Positions 8,165-15,147 of a DNA stretch of 15,147 bases are shown piece by piece. The stretch is from contig JBMYQA010000134.1 in the NCBI GenBank assembly GCA_049600855.1, positions 1 to 15,147 on the forward strand, read 5' to 3'. The notes under the pieces were generated by a model that saw only the letters and a list, made by a program, of their open reading frames with translations, was not told where the DNA came from and ran no database searches. Source of the stretch: JBMYQA01 sp049600855. GTDB lineage: Bacteria > Bacteroidota > Bacteroidia > Cytophagales > Flammeovirgaceae. Position numbers and translations under genes: made by a program. Each line of letters opens with the position of its first letter. Position 1 is the first letter of the stretch.

Positions 8165-8844
8165 AGTTTAGGTAGTAAAAGTTGAATGGACTGATGATCG
8201 AAATTCACGGCCTCTACATGTCCTAATTTATCGCCATTTTGATTGATGACGTGCATATGCACATGGCTATCGTGATGGGTGTAAATGCCTTGGGCATCGG
8301 TAGCATAAAAACCGAGGATGCGTACGGCCTCATTTTCTAATGTTTCTTGAAAAGCACCTTCACGATGTTGTTGTATATCTCCTTGCTCAAGATCAAAATT
8401 AATGACGTGGTAATGGAGGCTATTGGCTTTGCCCAATACCATAAAAGGTGTTGCTTTGTGTTGCTTACGAATCACTAACTGTTGTTCGACCACTTGAGAA
8501 ATATCGCCAACCTGTTGGATAACAATGGTATCCCAAGCGGGTACTTGCGCATACACCAATAAGGTCGCTTCGGTAGCTAAGTGCTGATCAATCTGGACAT
8601 TTCCATTCACAACTCGGGAAACAAATGGATTGCCATCCAGCACCAAAATCTCTCCTTGCAATGCTTTGACGGCACCTAAGGCGTAGAGATTTTCCTGAGG
8701 CAAGTCCTTTAAGCTTATTCTGCCTTCAAACTTTCCTTTATGCATGATTTGTCGTAATTCACCTATGTGTTTTACTTCAATTTGTGGTTGATTGCATGAA
8801 CTGATTAGTCCAAGTAAGCCTAGATACAACATTAAATTTTTCAT
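8161..8844 (-). CDS. Acetolactate decarboxylase-like lipoprotein in the efflux operon
   Basis: A 227-residue predicted lipoprotein: residues 1-16 are a hydrophobic signal and LISSC gives the lipidated Cys at position 17. The body matches the alpha-acetolactate decarboxylase family. GEILVLDG at 64-71 corresponds to the conserved GE(L/I)xxLDG motif. R161 sits where the family has its TRSV arginine. H196, H198 and H209, within HVHMHV and GHV, reproduce the HxH-x10-H zinc triad with the right spacing. Classic enzymes convert acetolactate to acetoin in the cytoplasm or after export. This copy is probably membrane-tethered and ends only 18 residues after the last zinc ligand, so the C-terminal catalytic Glu of the family may be missing. 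The gene starts 2 bp after cusA and overlaps cusC by 4 bp, so it is an integral part of the metal-export operon. I chose the ATG at 8844 over a TTG at 8883 because it places the lipoprotein signal at the N-terminus. Family call likely; activity unknown. Confidence 0.75.
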   Translation of the reverse strand: MKNLMLYLGLLGLISSCNQPQIEVKHIGELRQIMHKGKFEGRISLKDLPQENLYALGAVKALQGEILVLDGNPFVSRVVNGNVQIDQHLATEATLLVYAQVPAWDTIVIQQVGDISQVVEQQLVIRKQHKATPFMVLGKANSLHYHVINFDLEQGDIQQHREGAFQETLENEAVRILGFYATDAQGIYTHHDSHVHMHVINQNGDKLGHVEAVNFDHQSIQLLLPKL

Positions 8845-8846
8845 GT

Positions 8847-11800
8847 TCAATTGGATTTTAGTTTTTGTTCCTCCCGCATACAATACAGCACAGGAGTAAT
8901 AAAATAAGTAATCGCAGCGACTAGCATTCCTCCAAATGCAGGTACTGCCATCGGAATCATGATATCGGCACCTTTTCCTGTGGAGGTCAACACAGGTAAT
9001 AGGGCAATAATCGTAGTCGCAGAAGTCATGATTGCGGGTTTGATTCGCCTGAGACCAGCTTCCAACACGGCTTGGCGAACTGCTTCAGTGGTAGCAGGTT
9101 GGTTACGTTTCATACTTTGATCGAGGTAAGTCCCGATGAGTACCCCATCATCTGTAGCAATGCCAAAAAGGGCAATAAAACCTACCCAAACAGCCACGCT
9201 CAAGTTGATAGGATGCATTTGGAATAAATCACGTAGATTCGTTCCCAGGAATGAAAAGTTGAGGAACCAATCTTGTCCGTATAACCACAGCATCAAAAAT
9301 GCCCCACTGAAAGCCATAGCAATTCCTACAAATACCATGAGGGAAGTTGAAATGGACTTGAACTGGAAATACAGAATCAGGAAGATGATGATCAATACCA
9401 CAGGCACGATGATCGTCAGGCGTTTTTCGGCTCTAACCTGATTTTCATAACTTCCTGAAAATTTATAGCTTACGCCTGCGGGCACTTGCAATGTGCCGTT
9501 ATCTATGTTCGTTTGGATATATCGCTGAGCTTCTTCCACTACATCTACCTCTGCATATCCTTCACGCTTATCTAGCAACACATAGCCCACTAAAAACGTG
9601 TCTTCGCTCTTAATCATTTGTGGGCCTCTCACGTATTCGATTTCTACCAAATCGCCCAAGGGCACTTGTGCGCCTGTTGGTGTAGCCATGTAAATACCCT
9701 GTAGTGCAGTTGGGTCATCCCGCAGTTCTCTGGGGTAGCGCACTCGAACAGGAAATCGTTCACGCCCTTCCACAGTAGCAGTGAGTTGCATGCCACCAAT
9801 AGCGGTTTCAATGGTTTGCTGTACTTCTTCAATAGTCAATCCATAGCGTGAAATCTTGGCTCGATTGATGTTCAGGTGGAGATAGGGTTTCCCAACCATC
9901 CGATCGGCAAAAACCGCTTCTTTCTTCACTGAAGGAACTTGTTTTACTAGTTTTTCTAGTTGCAATGCAAAAGCTTCAATAGTTCTCAAATCAGGCCCAT
10001 ACACTTTAATGCCCATAGGTGCGCGGATGCCCGTTTGGAGCATTACCAATCGGGTTTCAATGGGTTGGAGCTTGGGGGCTGAGGTTACCCCCGGAATTTT
10101 AGTTACCCGAACAATCTCATTCCAAATGTCATCAGGCGATTGGATGGCTGCTCTCCAATTTCTAAAATATTGGCCTTTATCATCAGGAATTAAGTCACTA
10201 ACCTTTACGTTTTGTGCTAGAGCTGCTTCATTGGTCAGGTGCTTCCCTGAGCTCAGGATGAATTTGCCCGCATCATCTACTTTAAACCGGGCTCTGCGAC
10301 CTTGCTCGTTACGCATGTATTCGGGTTTGTAGTTGATCACATTTTCATACATGGAAATGGGCGCAGGATCGAGTGCTGATGCTACTCTTCCCATTTTGCC
10401 CACTGCCAGTTCTACTTCGGGAATATTGGCTAACAACATGTCTAGCTGTTGTACCACGCGTTTGTTTTGTGCCATGCCCGCATGCGGCATGGACGTAGGC
10501 ATCAGGAGAAAGCTGCCCTCATCCAAGGTAGGCATGAACTCTTTGCCGATGCCTGGAAACGCATGAGCTAAGGTTGACCAGAGTTTGGTGGGGCGCACAT
10601 TCCAGCCGACTTGATCGAACCCTTTGGCAAATAGGCCAAAAGTGGTGTTAAAACCCAGCCAAGTAGTTGCCCCGAGTAGGAGGATGATTGAAGGAAGCAA
10701 GAGAAAGGTTTTTGGGTGAACCAAACACCAATTCAAGATGTGGCGATAGGATTTTTCTAGCAAGGCAAAAGTGCCCAAAATGAGTAGTAAGAGCAAACTT
10801 ACGAAAATAACATTCAACAATAAGGATTTTCCTGCTCCCAATGGCATCCAATAATGAGCCAATAGCCAAGTGACAGAGCCAATGGCAATGGGAACAACAA
10901 GGTTTTCGGTGAGCCAGTTTTTTTGAGGACTGTAGTGTCGGATAAACCAAGCCACACCAAATGCGAATAGGGTTAGTCCTCCCCACACACTGATCCAACT
11001 AGCAGCAAGCAAGCCTCCACTAATCAATAAGGCATTCAACACTTTACCTTTTAGATTCGTTTTGATCTTCAAGCCAAATGCCCAATGAGCAAGTGTGGGA
11101 AGAATCAGGAGTGTCACTAGTAAAGCCGCTAGTAGCGCAAAGGTTTTGGTAAATGCCAATGGTCGAAACAGCTTTCCTTCAGCCGCTTCGAGGGTAAAAA
11201 CGGGAATGAAACTGACAATGGTGGTAGCTACTGCAGTGACAATGGCTGCACTCACTTCCGCTGATGCCTTGTAAATGATATCAATCAGCTTTTTGTCTGT
11301 TTTGGATTCATCCAAGTGTTTTATGATGTTTTCAGACAATATAATGCCCAAGTCTACCATGGTGCCAATGGCAATGGCAATGCCGGAAAGGGCTACAATA
11401 TTCGCAGCTACGCCAACATAACGCATCGCAATAAAAACCATTAATACGGCAATGGGGAGTAAACTAGAAATCAGGATGGAAGCCCGCAGGTTTAATACCA
11501 TGACAATGACCACCAAAATGGTAATGAGTACTTCCAAGGATAACGCTTCTTCCAAGGTTCCCAAAGTTTCCTGAATCAGTTGTGTGCGGTCGTAAAAAGG
11601 AATGATGGTAAGTTGGCTCTCTACACCATTGGCTAAGGTTTTTTTAGGTAATCCCGGAGCAATTTCTGCCATCTTCTGTTTAATACCCTTAATGACCTGT
11701 AACGGATTTGCACCATAGCGCGCCACCACAACACCTCCTACTACTTCGGCTCCATCTTTATCTAACAGCCCTCTGCGTGTTGCAGGGCCTAAGGATACTA

Positions 11801-12644
11801 CGGCAATGTCTTTGATTCGGATGGGAACGTGCTCATGTACAGCCACTACGGTTTCTTCAATATCGTTGACTGATTTAATATAGCCTAAGCCCCGCACTAA
11901 ATATTCGGCTTGGTTAATCTCAATGGTTTTTGCCCCCACATCCCGATTAGATTTTTTTACGGCATTCATTACTTGATGCAGGGGAATATTGTAGATGCGC
12001 AAAGCATCGGGATTAACATCAACTTGATATTCTTGTACAAAACCACCAATGGAAGCCACTTCAGCAACGCCCTTTACCGCATGTAGCCCATACTTGACGT
12101 AAAAGTCTTGAATGGTACGAATTTCGTGTAAGTCCCAACCTCCAGTGGGATTACCTGCTGCATCTCTGCCTTCTAAAGTATACCAGAAGACTTGTCCTAA
12201 AGCGGTGGCATCTGGCCCTAAGGTGGGTTGAACACCATCGGGTAATAATCCAATGGGCAGGGAGTTTAATTTCTCCAAAATGCGAGAACGCGACCAGTAA
12301 AAGTCGATCTCTTCCTCAAAAATGAGGTAGATGCTGGAGAAACCAAAAATGGACGAGCTTCTGATGGACTTCACGCCAGGAATGCCCAATAAGGACGTGG
12401 TGAGTGGATAGGTGATTTGATCTTCAATATCTTGTGGAGATCGCCCCATCCATTGGGTAAATACAATTTGCTGATTTTCCCCAATATCAGGAATGGCATC
12501 TACCGAAACAGGATCAGTAGGAAGTCCATTTGCGAACTCCCAGTCAAAAGGGGCAGTCATCATGCCCCAGCCAACCAACAAGATGAGTAGGGTGCTGGTT
12601 ACCAACTGGTTTTCCAGAAAGTAACGAATAATATTATTCAACAT
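8847..12644 (-). CDS. cusA: CusA/CzcA-family heavy-metal RND efflux pump, Cu(I)/Ag(I) type
   Basis: A 1265-residue proton-driven RND transporter of the inner membrane that exports metal ions through the adaptor and outer-membrane channel. The heavy-metal RND signature GIAIAIGTMVDLGIILSEN spans 421-439, with the proton-relay D431 and E438. DAIPDIGENQQIVF at 49-62 and TDDGVLIGTYL at 1164-1174 are further family blocks. By recalled alignment with E. coli CusA, its three substrate methionines (M573, M623, M672) match M715 in LLMPTSMP, M765 in APISMYE and M868 in RLVMLQTGI, which favours Cu(I)/Ag(I) over divalent metals. It is about 220 residues longer than CusA of E. coli, mainly from extra hydrophobic sequence at about 525-640 and an insert at about 778-832. 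It begins the four-gene operon. The family is certain; the metal is inferred. Confidence 0.96.
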   Translation of the reverse strand: MLNNIIRYFLENQLVTSTLLILLVGWGMMTAPFDWEFANGLPTDPVSVDAIPDIGENQQIVFTQWMGRSPQDIEDQITYPLTTSLLGIPGVKSIRSSSIFGFSSIYLIFEEEIDFYWSRSRILEKLNSLPIGLLPDGVQPTLGPDATALGQVFWYTLEGRDAAGNPTGGWDLHEIRTIQDFYVKYGLHAVKGVAEVASIGGFVQEYQVDVNPDALRIYNIPLHQVMNAVKKSNRDVGAKTIEINQAEYLVRGLGYIKSVNDIEETVVAVHEHVPIRIKDIAVVSLGPATRRGLLDKDGAEVVGGVVVARYGANPLQVIKGIKQKMAEIAPGLPKKTLANGVESQLTIIPFYDRTQLIQETLGTLEEALSLEVLITILVVIVMVLNLRASILISSLLPIAVLMVFIAMRYVGVAANIVALSGIAIAIGTMVDLGIILSENIIKHLDESKTDKKLIDIIYKASAEVSAAIVTAVATTIVSFIPVFTLEAAEGKLFRPLAFTKTFALLAALLVTLLILPTLAHWAFGLKIKTNLKGKVLNALLISGGLLAASWISVWGGLTLFAFGVAWFIRHYSPQKNWLTENLVVPIAIGSVTWLLAHYWMPLGAGKSLLLNVIFVSLLLLLILGTFALLEKSYRHILNWCLVHPKTFLLLPSIILLLGATTWLGFNTTFGLFAKGFDQVGWNVRPTKLWSTLAHAFPGIGKEFMPTLDEGSFLLMPTSMPHAGMAQNKRVVQQLDMLLANIPEVELAVGKMGRVASALDPAPISMYENVINYKPEYMRNEQGRRARFKVDDAGKFILSSGKHLTNEAALAQNVKVSDLIPDDKGQYFRNWRAAIQSPDDIWNEIVRVTKIPGVTSAPKLQPIETRLVMLQTGIRAPMGIKVYGPDLRTIEAFALQLEKLVKQVPSVKKEAVFADRMVGKPYLHLNINRAKISRYGLTIEEVQQTIETAIGGMQLTATVEGRERFPVRVRYPRELRDDPTALQGIYMATPTGAQVPLGDLVEIEYVRGPQMIKSEDTFLVGYVLLDKREGYAEVDVVEEAQRYIQTNIDNGTLQVPAGVSYKFSGSYENQVRAEKRLTIIVPVVLIIIFLILYFQFKSISTSLMVFVGIAMAFSGAFLMLWLYGQDWFLNFSFLGTNLRDLFQMHPINLSVAVWVGFIALFGIATDDGVLIGTYLDQSMKRNQPATTEAVRQAVLEAGLRRIKPAIMTSATTIIALLPVLTSTGKGADIMIPMAVPAFGGMLVAAITYFITPVLYCMREEQKLKSN

Positions 12645-12762
12645 AAGTGTGTTGATAAATTGACCTGAAAATAGAGAGCTAAAAGATTGATTAACAAAGT
12701 GTTGGGTGAGTAATAAAAGGTTTAGTAGTAATTCTCACTTTGTAAAAAATGCTTGCCATTCT

Positions 12763-12781
12763 ACAAAAAGTCCTTTTTTGT
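12763..12781. promoter_or_regulatory. A/T hairpin upstream of cusA
   Basis: ACAAAAA and TTTTTGT pair as a perfect 7-bp stem around GTCCT, about 119 bp upstream of the cusA start. The dyad could be an operator or an attenuator-like hairpin. The sequence alone does not decide, and no known copper box is recognisable in it. Confidence 0.3.
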
Positions 12782-12892
12782 CATGTCGATGGAAACTGGG
12801 GTCGCACACGACAGACATCTAAGTGTCAAGTGGCTAAACGAATTCATTTGGCTTATTTTGGCACATGATTTCGTATTTTAATGGGCACATAG

Positions 12893-12914
12893 ATTTCTCG
12901 CATACGCTCGAAAT
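12893..12914. repeat. REP-like imperfect palindrome
   Basis: ATTTC-TC-GC, loop ATAC, then GC-TC-GAAAT forms a short hairpin with a two-base internal mismatch, the form typical of bacterial REP elements. The sequence resembles the CTCGAAATGA-type intergenic repeats common in Bacteroidota genomes. It lies between two transcription units, as REPs usually do. Only one copy is seen in this window. Confidence 0.4.
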
Positions 12915-12973
12915 GAACTGTGAGAATTGCTGAAGTAGCTAAACCAATTTTTTGCTCATAGAGCTTACTATAA

Positions 12974-13396
12974 TCAAATCAAAAAGGTTTGGTACAAGAC
13001 TTGGAAGTCCTGTTCGAGTGGGGGCGGGGAGTAGTCGGCATAAACACTTTCGGTGTTGGAGCCATTCGGTAAGCTTAACTGAAAGTAGACATAAATGAAT
13101 GCAGCTATCAGTGTTGGATTGGCTGTGTTTTGAACCTGTTTAGCAGGAAAGTCATCAGCAATATCCAAAGTTTGATAGGTGTTTTCACAACAACCTTTTT
13201 TTGGGATTGGCTGTTGAGCCTTACAACCTTCAGGAAGTTGCTTATCCATTTTGCTCATGCAGCACCCCTTATTTTTTGTGCCATGAACCAACGTAGTATT
13301 CACCAATTTCCCTCGGCAATAATGCGAGGAAATGGTAAAGCCCATATTGCTGAACAATAGGAGTGAGGCAAATAATATGGATAAGAGTTGTTTCAC
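12974..13396 (-). CDS. HYC_CC_PP family small exported protein
   Basis: A 140-residue exported protein. Residues 2-22 form a Sec-type signal (KQLLSILFASLLLFSN), followed by the family's defining motifs: HYC at 25-27, CC at 45-46 and again at 69-70 with C58 between, and PPP at 124-126. The clustered Cys and His, together with its place directly upstream of a Cus exporter, suggest periplasmic binding or sensing of copper/silver; no activity is established. I favour the GTG at 13396, which gives a clean MKQ signal start. A TTG at 13405 would add three residues but lies roughly at the predicted transcription start. No in-frame ATG precedes the signal. It is separated from cusA by 329 bp, so co-transcription is uncertain. 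Small proteins of this family recur in Bacteroidota next to metal transport genes (family knowledge, from memory). Confidence 0.8.
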   Translation of the reverse strand: MKQLLSILFASLLLFSNMGFTISSHYCRGKLVNTTLVHGTKNKGCCMSKMDKQLPEGCKAQQPIPKKGCCENTYQTLDIADDFPAKQVQNTANPTLIAAFIYVYFQLSLPNGSNTESVYADYSPPPLEQDFQVLYQTFLI

Positions 13397-13410
13397 CGAC
13401 TGCAAAAATG

Positions 13411-13436
13411 CAAACTTATTTTTATTTCATTAACAA
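13411..13436 (-). promoter_or_regulatory. Candidate Bacteroidota-type promoter for the HYC_CC_PP gene
   Basis: In minus-strand sense TAAGTTTG (13418-13411) is an exact match to the -7 consensus TAnnTTTG, with a TTG (13436-13434) 15 bases upstream as a -33 element. The spacing is somewhat short compared with the usual 17-23 bases. The predicted transcription start falls near 13404, upstream of the GTG start and at the alternative TTG, which supports the GTG. Confidence 0.4.
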
Positions 13437-13438
13437 AA

Positions 13439-13465
13439 TTCGGGAAAAATGAGTGACGACCCGAA
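13439..13465 (-). terminator. Probable terminator of the D-amino-acid dehydrogenase-like gene
   Basis: TTCGGG pairs with CCCGAA around a 15-base loop, and on the minus strand the stem is followed directly by TTTTG. It lies about 72 bases past the oxidoreductase stop. The large loop weakens it. It abuts the -33 element of the next gene, so termination and initiation signals are packed together. Confidence 0.45.
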
Positions 13466-13536
13466 AATTTGGCAGGTGTGCGAAACGTTTTTTGGATTCG
13501 AATTTAGCAATGAAATCGTATGTGCCGAACCTATAG

Positions 13537-14778
13537 TTACCTGTTTAACGCATAAGGTTTTGCGTTGATGTGTGTCTCTTTTTCTACCAGCAGCTCGCTG
13601 AGTAATTTTCCTGTACCCATTGCCATACTGAGCCCTAACATGCCATGTCCTGTAGCAATCCAAAGGTTTTTATGGTAGGGTGACTGATCAATGTAGGGAA
13701 GTCCATCGGCAGTCATAGGACGCCAACCACACCATTCTTCATAAACTTCGTCTGTGTAAGGTGTTTTTAAATATTGAGTAGCTCCTGTTTTCAAAAGAGT
13801 GAGTCTACGGGGATCTATTTTAGCATCATAACCGATTAATTCCATAATACCACCTAGTCGATAGGCATTTTCAAAGGGCGTGGCCACAACGTCGGCTTCT
13901 CGCAAACTTATAGGTATTTTAGGAGTAATGGCGGGTTTTTTCATGGTAATGCTGTAACCTTTTGCTGGAATTATGGGAAGGTGCAATTTCGTCCAACGTT
14001 TAAACAATGGACTCCACGAGCCAGCAGCCAGTATATAATTTTTAGCTTCATAACGCGTGCTGTATGACTGAATAGCGCTTACGTTTTGTTTGGCATTGAA
14101 GTGAATAATTTCTTCCTGATCACAAATTTCTCCTCCGTTTTCCAGAATGGCTTTTCTGAAAGAGGCCATCACTTCATTTGATTTAAACGACATCGAATTG
14201 GGTTGATACCAGGCTCCAAAAACATCGTCTCGTAGGGCTGGTTCAAAAGTTTGTAATTCAGTACCAACTAATGGTTGAGCTTCTAAGCCATAACGTTTGA
14301 GTAGTTCATTTTTTGTAATGTAATTTTCAAAGGCTTGTGCGGTTTTAAATGCAAGCAGGTATCCTTTCGGAACGTTCTTCGCCATGTTTTCTTCTTGTTG
14401 AAACTGTTCGTAAAGCGCATATGAGCTTCGCAAAAGCTCGAGTCGCCCTTCTTTACTTTGATTGACTTTGGCTGCTTGTGCATGTAGAGTGAATTTTATC
14501 AACCAACTCCATAATTGAGGATCAAGCTGAGGTTTGATGTAGAATGCAGCGTCCTTTTTAAATAACATCTTAAAAGCTTTTGAGATAAGCTTAAGATCAT
14601 TGAGTGGTAAAATATGGCTCGAATTGAGTAGTCCACAGTTGGCATGGGAACAGGCTTGTTCTATCGGTCCTTTATCTACTACAATGACTTTTAACCCTTC
14701 TTTCTGGAGAAAATAAGCGGAAGCTAAGCCAATAATTCCTCCACCTATGATACAAATATCTGCCGACTTAGTTGTCAT
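13537..14778 (-). CDS. FAD-dependent oxidoreductase, D-amino-acid dehydrogenase (DadA) type
   Basis: A 413-residue flavoprotein of the DAO family. The N-terminal dinucleotide-binding fold has GGGIIG at 12-17, with D36 ending the second strand to hold the FAD ribose. CSHANCGLLNSS at 43-54 corresponds to the SAGNAGxxSP stretch of DadA-like enzymes that contacts the flavin. The C-terminus carries WRPMTADGLPYID at 352-364 and ATGHGMLGLSMA at 375-386, the usual second FAD/substrate-site blocks. It likely oxidises a D-amino acid or D-hydroxyproline to the imino acid, passing electrons to the respiratory chain. The partner genes that would decide between these, such as a hydroxyproline epimerase or alanine racemase, are not in the window. 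The ATG at 14778 places the Rossmann motif at the normal distance. No functional link to the efflux genes is apparent. Confidence 0.88.
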   Translation of the reverse strand: MTTKSADICIIGGGIIGLASAYFLQKEGLKVIVVDKGPIEQACSHANCGLLNSSHILPLNDLKLISKAFKMLFKKDAAFYIKPQLDPQLWSWLIKFTLHAQAAKVNQSKEGRLELLRSSYALYEQFQQEENMAKNVPKGYLLAFKTAQAFENYITKNELLKRYGLEAQPLVGTELQTFEPALRDDVFGAWYQPNSMSFKSNEVMASFRKAILENGGEICDQEEIIHFNAKQNVSAIQSYSTRYEAKNYILAAGSWSPLFKRWTKLHLPIIPAKGYSITMKKPAITPKIPISLREADVVATPFENAYRLGGIMELIGYDAKIDPRRLTLLKTGATQYLKTPYTDEVYEEWCGWRPMTADGLPYIDQSPYHKNLWIATGHGMLGLSMAMGTGKLLSELLVEKETHINAKPYALNR

Positions 14779-15028
14779 TTTTTAAATTTTTAGGCTACAT
14801 TCTGAACTGGTAGTGTCCTTTTCACAAAAGTGTCTAAACATTGTCATTTTTTCAAATAATATGTATTGATAAAAAAATATGCTCCAAAAACTGAAATAGT
14901 ATTAGGTTATATGTTTGATAGTGAGTTATATATAAATTTCATTTGCAGCATAAGCATTTTTTCCAAAGTGAGATGTGCTGGCAGAAATGTCGAAATGTGA
15001 AGTGTTATTTTTTAATCATGTCTATAAC
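14779..15028. other. Divergent intergenic region with candidate promoter elements
   Basis: A 250-bp spacer between two divergently oriented genes. Close to the oxidoreductase start are a direct repeat of AGTGTC (14812-14817 and 14829-14834) and between them a small dyad, CTTTT-CAC-AAAAG (14818-14830), a possible operator. For the plus-strand gene, TATGTTTG at 14910-14917 matches the TAnnTTTG -7 box, but no TTG lies at the proper distance upstream and the start codon is 112 bases away. A five-codon micro-ORF (15018-15032) overlaps the downstream start codon. Confidence 0.35.
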
Positions 15029-15147
15029 ATGAACGTATTAACGATTGGTAAATCGGGTGAATATTTTTACAATGCGCTTATTCATAATGATTTTGGGCTT
15101 GAGTTAAGGTTTGCTAACAAGTTAAACCAAAAAGATGTGGAATGGGC
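15029..15147 (+). CDS. Start of an unidentified gene, truncated by the window end
   Basis: An ATG at 15029 opens a frame that stays free of stops to the last base (39 complete codons). The translation begins MNVLTIGKSGEYFYNALI and continues with mixed hydrophobic and charged residues ending in KDVEWA. A short beta-strand followed by GKSG and a helix would suit the start of an alpha/beta (Rossmann-like) domain, as in 2-hydroxyacid dehydrogenases, but 39 residues do not identify the protein. It is the only plus-strand gene and is transcribed away from the oxidoreductase gene. Confidence 0.55.
   Translation, partial: MNVLTIGKSGEYFYNALIHNDFGLELRFANKLNQKDVEW

Larger units (their letters stand above)
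12645..12973. other. Leader/intergenic region upstream of cusA with repeats
   Basis: This 329-bp gene-free stretch separates the HYC_CC_PP gene from cusA. It contains an 8-bp inverted repeat, ACAAAGTG (12694-12701) with CACTTTGT (12736-12743), an A/T hairpin at 12763-12781, an imperfect direct repeat built on GGCACAT..GATTTC (12860-12872 and 12884-12897), and a REP-like palindrome at 12893-12914. I found no convincing TAnnTTTG box in the sense needed for cusA, so whether cusA has its own promoter here or is read through from the upstream gene stays open. Confidence 0.5.

Noticed and set aside
8161..8844. Reading the ALDC-like gene as part of an acetoin pathway (budA) operon
   Set aside because: No acetolactate synthase or butanediol dehydrogenase gene is nearby, the protein is a lipoprotein, and it is coupled to efflux genes.
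12955..12965. GCTC-ATA-GAGC mini-hairpin considered as terminator of the HYC_CC_PP gene
   Set aside because: The stem is only 4 bp, and on the minus strand it is followed by A residues, not T residues.
12845..12970. A 41-codon stop-free minus-strand frame just after the HYC_CC_PP stop, with a protein-like translation (FDYSKLYEQKIGL...)
   Set aside because: It has no start codon near its beginning, is bounded by stops on both sides, is short enough to occur by chance, and contains the REP-like palindrome and direct repeats.
13430..13663. Minus-strand frame overlapping the end of the oxidoreductase gene
   Set aside because: It is an out-of-frame shadow of the well-supported DadA-like coding sequence and runs through the terminator hairpin.

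Overview
The window looks like a chromosomal segment of a Bacteroidota bacterium, probably Cytophagales- or Flavobacteriia-like. The evidence is the moderate-to-low GC content, weak or absent Shine-Dalgarno sequences, a HYC_CC_PP family small protein, a CusB-type adaptor with a DUF3347 tail, and an oversized CusA of the Bacteroidota kind. No rRNA, tRNA, CRISPR array, transposase or phage gene is visible. All nine complete genes are on the minus strand. A tenth gene starts on the plus strand at the right edge and is cut by the window end.

Reading the minus strand from right to left, the first gene (13537-14778) is a FAD-dependent D-amino-acid dehydrogenase-like oxidoreductase, followed by a hairpin that can end its transcript. 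Next is a small exported Cys/His-rich HYC_CC_PP protein (12974-13396) with a plausible Bacteroidota-type promoter. A 329-bp gene-free stretch with several palindromes and repeats follows. Then comes the core of the window, a tightly packed four-gene metal efflux operon (12644 down to 5110): the RND pump CusA, a lipoprotein with an acetolactate-decarboxylase (ALDC) fold signature, the outer-membrane channel CusC/TolC, and the periplasmic adaptor CusB. Spacings are 2 bp, a 4-bp ATGA overlap and 10 bp, so co-transcription and translational coupling are likely. A hairpin at 5064-5092 probably ends this operon.

The left third holds an orphan multi-PAS sensor histidine kinase (2396-4978). It is followed by a two-gene unit made of a membrane-anchored metallo-beta-lactamase-fold hydrolase of the NAPE-PLD/UlaG-like type (1041-2186) and an AraC-family regulator (103-1011). 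Two copies of a 14-bp motif with a 21-bp period lie upstream of the hydrolase and could be the regulator's own binding site.

CusA, CusB and CusC would form a trans-envelope Cu(I)/Ag(I) exporter. The three substrate-binding methionines of E. coli CusA appear conserved, and CusB carries both an N-terminal Cys/His/Met metal-binding motif and a C-terminal DUF3347 domain with CPM and CG motifs. The most unusual element is the ALDC-like lipoprotein between cusA and cusC. It keeps the HxH-x10-H zinc triad and the GE motif of alpha-acetolactate decarboxylase, but sits in a metal-export operon and is short at the C-terminus. Its role is unknown; a periplasmic metal-binding accessory function is an inference.
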